64,000 nucleotides of DNA from Tigriopus japonicus (lineage: Eukaryota; Arthropoda; Copepoda; Harpacticoida; Harpacticidae), in contig JAAGOF010000323.1 of the NCBI GenBank assembly GCA_010645155.1, forward strand, positions 143,391 to 207,390. The letters are read 5' to 3'. Positions 60,219-64,000 of this stretch are shown here, piece after piece; positions within the stretch are counted from its first letter, which is position 1; every line of letters begins with the position of its first letter. Made by a program: the position numbers and the translations under genes. The notes under the pieces were generated by a model that made no database searches, was not told where the DNA came from, and saw nothing but the letters and a program-made list of their open reading frames with translations.

Positions 60219-61440
60219 ATTTTGCACTTTTTTGGTACAGAGTTTATTTGGGTAGTTACGCGTTACTAGAACCAACTCGAGGCTTGAATAATATGGCATA
60301 GTTTTTATGAGTTGAAAAAGTTTGGAGCAGAGACTTGTGCCTGATTTTCTGACATTCGTTTTAGATGAATTGTCTATCTTTTGACTACTTTCCGAGTTGA
60401 CGCTGACGTGTAATCCTGGAAACCCTGAGGCGGAGTCTCAAATATATAAGTTTTTGGGGTGTTCACCCATCCATCAGGAATGAAAGTGGTGCATGTCAGC
60501 ATACGTAGTTTTGTTCCATGTTGTTCCACGTTAATCGGGACATCAGCGTTAAAAAGTTCTTTCTCCTATCAAGTCGAGACATCGTGATATCGTGATTGAG
60601 TGCTTGCCAAGTTATTCGTAGTGTCTCTCATGTGATCAATGCATTCTTGAGGAGTTGCTTGTCGTCCAAATCGTCAAAGCCATTCATCAGCTAAAATATT
60701 TGGATCTAGTTACTACGTTACCAACTTGTCTTCCAAGTTGTCAGGTCCAATTGAGCAAGCGATTCTGTATGTCTCGATGGACTGTTTAGCCATTTGGTTT
60801 GTTGAAAATATACCAGACATGGTCTGAACTTCAGGAAAAGTCTTCTGAAACCCCATTGTATATTGTTGAAAGCAAATGTGCTTACTCAAGGGTTACCTCG
60901 TATGGTATATTGGAGTTCTGTGTTCTATGGTTTAGCAAAAGAGGACGATAAAAAAGCGACGACTTTCGTCGTCTAATCACGGTCCAATAGGAGCCCATCT
61001 TTGTTATTAATTTTGGCTACGAAGACCATTCGAAATCCTTTTACGAGTCGTAAATGTCGGAAAGGATGAGACACGAGGGTCCGAAGTCTCGACGGTTTGT
61101 TTTAAAACCAGAGGACAAATAGTTGGTGGTTGTGGAATCCAAGTTAATGTTTGTTGGCGGAAAAAGTACAAAGAAAACCGTACCTAAGAGTGAAGGTTGA
61201 GGTTTTTCATTTCTATTTTCATGTTCTTGCAAAGAGCAACTCGAATTACAATGTGAGAAAATTTGTTAGAACAGGTTATTGAAAAAAGCTTAACGAGAAA
61301 TTGATGTTTGGATTACGCTCATGTCATTCGATTATTCCACTCAACGATAACCATTGATTGGATACCATCCTTCCAAGGGCGTCAGAAGATGCCTATTGTT
61401 CTATTCCCTATACGTATTTTCTGGGATCCTAATTAAAAAA
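60219..61440. other. upstream region of channel gene, no exon identified
   Basis: The channel's TM1 exon and promoter should lie on the minus strand in or beyond this stretch, but I found no hydrophobic, splice-bounded frame. The minus ORF 61041-61232 is not TM1-like. Confidence 0.5.
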
Positions 61441-61577
61441 ATTAGAGCCGATCAAAAGAGAGTGTGTACAAAATAGAGCGAATCAAAATAGCGCCGGTTC
61501 AAAATAGAGCCGCTCCATAAGAGAGCGAATCAAATTAGAGCCAGTTCAAAAGAGAGTTAGAGCGAAAATAGCGTTAG
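61441..61577 (+). repeat. left modular inverted repeat flanking the LINE
   Basis: About 137 bp are made of short units such as CAAAATAGAGC, CAAAATAGCGCC and CAAAAGAGAGT. The unit order is mirrored by the inverted copy at 63345-63481. Perfect shared blocks include GATCAAAAGAGAGTGTGTAC (61450-61469) and AATCAAAATAGCGCC (61481-61495). Confidence 0.8.
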
Positions 61578-62136
61578 TTCAATTCCTCAATTTTTAGTTA
61601 AGAGAAATTAATACATGACTCATCAGCTCACTTAAAAACAATGTCTACGGAGTTCACGAAAACCCAAAGGGTGAGGATAAGCGTTTTTTACCAAGGCTCC
61701 CTTTGTGGCAGAAAATCCAACAACAGGGTCGGCAGCAAATGTGTAGACACTGTGAGACTATCATGAACGCTACAATTTTCGGTTTTCAATTTACAGTTTA
61801 GAATCACAAAGTATTAATGAACAAAAGTTGGAAATTTTCACATTTTCCTGTCGGAGTCCCTGGACATGATTGAGCATAGGCATTGATTGGATGATTGAGT
61901 CAGTTGGCATAATGCCTTTTATGAAAAATTCCCTGCTTGAAGAAAAAGTTTTAGAATTTTAGAAGGCTTATAGAACAATTTGCCGGAAAAAGGTGGTTTT
62001 TTTTGGGTGGGGGGCGGATTTTTCAATACCGCTACAAGGAATGGGATTCCCTGTAAAGAGAGTTAATCATTAATAGAGTTTCAATAATCAATGTTTATAT
62101 AAAATTTGATCTACCAATGAGTTACTGTTGGCAGAT

Positions 62137-62649
62137 CTATACAACCCTTGTATGGGGGGTTGGCCAGGAATAGTTTTTAAAAAAAATGTCCAATCCTACC
62201 TTAAATGCTGTTAGAGGATCAGCTCCTGCATATTCCCGATGAAGGCAAATCGGCAATAAATGGAACAATGAAGGAGCCCGATAAAGAAGAGAGGAGCACT
62301 TCATTGTTCGAACTAGCCTTGATTCCTTAGGATTTGGAGGTGCTCTCAGAGTGCACGTAAAACCTCTAAGATTGCTACAACTGATCTCAAATCCTGGGTT
62401 AGGACAGAGCCCATGAATGCTCTTGAAAACATACAGTATCAGATACCTTTCATACCTTCTCTGAGTACTGTACAGCCCTAACTTCTGGAGCCTCTCCCAA
62501 TACGAGAGCTCTCTCATTCCTGTGATGTTCCTAGTAAAACATCTTTGGACCTGCTCGACCTTTTGCAAACCTGCTGAACTCATTGGAGCCCAAATGGGTG
62601 AGGCATATTCAAGATGCGGCTGAACAATCGACTTGTACAGAGTTAGCAT
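62137..62649 (-). pseudogene. LINE reverse transcriptase C-terminal fragment
   Basis: The 170-residue frame includes KSIVQPHLEYASPIWAP, QVQRCFTRNITGM, SYWERLQKLGLYSTQRRYER and a C-terminal PLTAFKVGLDIFFKN, the usual thumb/connection and tail of CR1-, L2- and Rex-like elements. It is closely similar to the plus-strand copy at 48209-48664, although the last residues differ because of small indels. It is separated from the catalytic part by about 250 bp of unrelated AT-rich DNA, so it is not an intact gene. Confidence 0.85.
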
Positions 62650-62897
62650 TGTAATACTGCCCTTTTTATTAGTATTAATCTGATAAGATAACCCATTTAA
62701 TTTTTCTTTATAATTTCATAAACCCATTTTTAACTCAAAACGACGTGACAATATTGCCAGCATTTCTATTTCTATTGACCTTTCCTATATTCTATTATCT
62801 ATCATTTGTGCAAACATGTAAATTAGACCAGCCGTACAGCTGAATACATGTCTCATTTGCATACAAATATATTGCGATACAACAACTATCTCTGGAC
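62650..62897 (-). other. insertion interrupting the LINE
   Basis: Related elements read FKSRD almost directly into MLTLYKS. Here about 248 bp of AT-rich sequence with stops separates them. No terminal repeats were recognised, so the origin of this sequence is unknown. Confidence 0.55.
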
Positions 62898-63238
62898 TTA
62901 AAAGTGCGATAGATCCAGCCACATGTTTGAAATGCCTTCCCCACTTTCAACTGGATATGCTCATCAAACTTTCCATCATCTTGGACGACAACTCCCAAAT
63001 CCCTCATGGACGATACCTGCTCAATATCACAACCTCCATTGTCTTTGAGTGGAACATCTAATTTTGACGCCCAATACGTCATTGTGCGGAATTTCATCCC
63101 GTTCAATGCCATGTTACTCTGACCAACCCAAGAGTAGACTTTCTCCAAGTCCTCAACTAAATATTTTGAGTCCTGACCATTCCTTCCACAAACTAATTTT
63201 GTGTCATCAGCATATGAAGAAATACTGACTTTTGTTCT
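62795..63238 (-). pseudogene. LINE reverse transcriptase catalytic fragment (YADD)
   Basis: The frame upstream of the 62137-62649 fragment carries SSYADDTKLVCGRNG near 63220-63180, then WVGQSNMALNGMKFRTMTYW and MRDLGVVVQDDGKF, matching motifs C to E of a non-LTR reverse transcriptase. Homology stops after FKSRD; the rest of the frame to its stop at 62795 (CCIAIYLYANETC and on) is probably insert sequence. At the 5' side homology ends near 63245 in a C-rich run. Confidence 0.8.
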
Positions 63239-63344
63239 TTAAGGGGGGAAAAGTCCATTTTAGTCCGAAAATAGTCTTTCAAATATTTAAAAGCTTCTTT
63301 ATTCATCCTAGCCTCAAGAAAAAGATTGTTGAAAGAAAGTGTAT

Positions 63345-63481
63345 AAATTGACTCTATTGTGATTGGCTCTAAAATGTCACGCTCTCTTATGATTTGGCTC
63401 TATTTTGATTTGGCACTATTTTGAAGTGGCGCTATTTTGATTGGCTCTATTTAGTACACACTCTCTTTTGATCTGCACTAT
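63345..63481 (-). repeat. right modular inverted repeat flanking the LINE
   Basis: This is the inverted partner of 61441-61577. It carries the complement of the same outer 20-mer at 63454-63473 and of AATCAAAATAGCGCC at 63428-63442. With its partner it encloses about 1.8 kb that includes the LINE. No clear target duplication was seen beside either repeat. Confidence 0.8.
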
Positions 63482-63742
63482 TGTTATATAGACCCGTATT
63501 TTCTGACCTCTCTTGATCACACTAAAACAAGTTGTCTCGGAGAATCAATTCTGAAAACAGGCATGTTCTAAAATTGTCTTTTAATTATTTATTATGGTGT
63601 CAGAAGTGGGATAGCGTTGTAATCGAAGATCTATCTTGACCGTCGTCGTCTTTCCTACAACTTAAGGAATATTCAAAATGGCCTTGGGGATCAGAGGAAT
63701 TCCATAAAGGCCTAAAAAAGGACAAAGGGCACTTTACTATGA

Positions 63743-64000
63743 CAAGAACCACTGAATCTCTGTGGACTGAGAGGCTAACGAGAGGAATCATTATTTCCAG
63801 CAGTAACACTTAAAGTACCTTCTTCTGCAAATGAGACCTTACCTACATTGACAAGAATATGTATTTTGATTTTCTGCTCAATCGAACGTCGGAGTCAACA
63901 CTTATGTTCTCTCAAAGTTCAGTGCAAATCCTAGCGAGAATGAATGAATTAGCACTTTTCTGGTAATTGTTTTACCGCAAAAGGGTAAACTCATTCATTC
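63743..64000. mobile_element. foldback element, cut by window end
   Basis: It starts CAAGAACCACTGAATCTCTG and follows the family through GAGACCTTACC, TCGAACGTCGGAGTCA and the central stem (GCACTTTTCTGGTAATTG, CGCAAAAGGG, CTCATTCATTC), then the window ends near the centre of the palindrome. The right arm and flanking duplication (expected ACTATGA) lie outside. Confidence 0.85.

Larger units (their letters stand above)
62014..63245 (-). mobile_element. CR1/Jockey-type LINE, 5'-truncated, with RT YADD motif
   Basis: Read on the minus strand, this encodes the C-terminal part of a non-LTR retrotransposon reverse transcriptase. The open frame starts near 63238 with SISSYADDTKLV (catalytic YADD), continues through SSMRDLGVVVQDDGKFDEHI and FKSRD near 62900, and resumes at 62649 with MLTLYKSIVQPHLEYASPIW and the typical RELSYWERLQKLGLYS tail to 62137. 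The roughly 250 bp between FKSRD and MLTLYKS do not fit the protein and look like an insertion. The 3' UTR ends near 62014 with a short palindrome (GGAATCCCATTCC) and a C-rich, A-rich tail. The element is broken: the upstream RT fingers, endonuclease and ORF1 are absent. Confidence 0.85.

Overview
The window is AT-rich, gene-poor nuclear DNA from an invertebrate animal. Support for this comes from one spliced gene with canonical GT-AG introns, many decayed DNA transposons, a CR1/Jockey-type non-LTR retrotransposon family and tRNA-headed SINE-like elements. The DEG/ENaC subtype and the repeat style suggest an arthropod, possibly a crustacean, but that is inference. I see no bacterial-style operons, rRNA, intact tRNA or CRISPR array.

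The clearest gene lies on the minus strand at about 50768-59892 (possibly reaching 60215). It encodes a DEG/ENaC (amiloride-sensitive/pickpocket/ASIC-like) sodium channel subunit. Five exons join in phase: 59892-59721, 59640-59448, 57055-56811, 52983-52736 and 51536-50768. Together they encode about 541 residues, from the post-TM1 FPSVTLCN motif through the cysteine-rich ectodomain to TM2 with its G-x-S filter. The N-terminus and TM1 were not found. Its large introns are full of transposable elements.

Layout: 1-21000 has no convincing gene; it holds hAT-like elements (135-792, 1894-2177, 7656-8594, 12752-13163), a LINE tail (9401-9663) and a foldback relic. 21000-31200 holds a possible signal-peptide exon (21191-21245), a clean hAT MITE, foldback elements and one orphan, splice-bounded exon (minus, 31184-30817). 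32000-37000 is a mosaic of hAT-like insertions in which a segment has been duplicated, so that one copy shows the empty target site of an insertion in the other. 40000-42650 is a cluster of palindromic foldback elements, one carrying a second 0.8-kb palindrome. 44000-49700 has an AATTAC-rich element with a 37-bp tandem array, two copies of a GC-rich hAT MITE and LINE fragments. 50500-60200 is the channel gene. 61400-63500 is a LINE copy with the RT YADD motif, nested between inverted repeats built of short TAGAGC modules. The window ends inside another foldback element.

The elements interact in readable ways: foldback elements with perfect 7-bp target duplications, hAT-like elements with 8-bp duplications, and a tRNA-headed SINE that ends in the same 3' tail as the local LINE, which implies that it borrows the LINE machinery. 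All boundaries and identities were read by eye.
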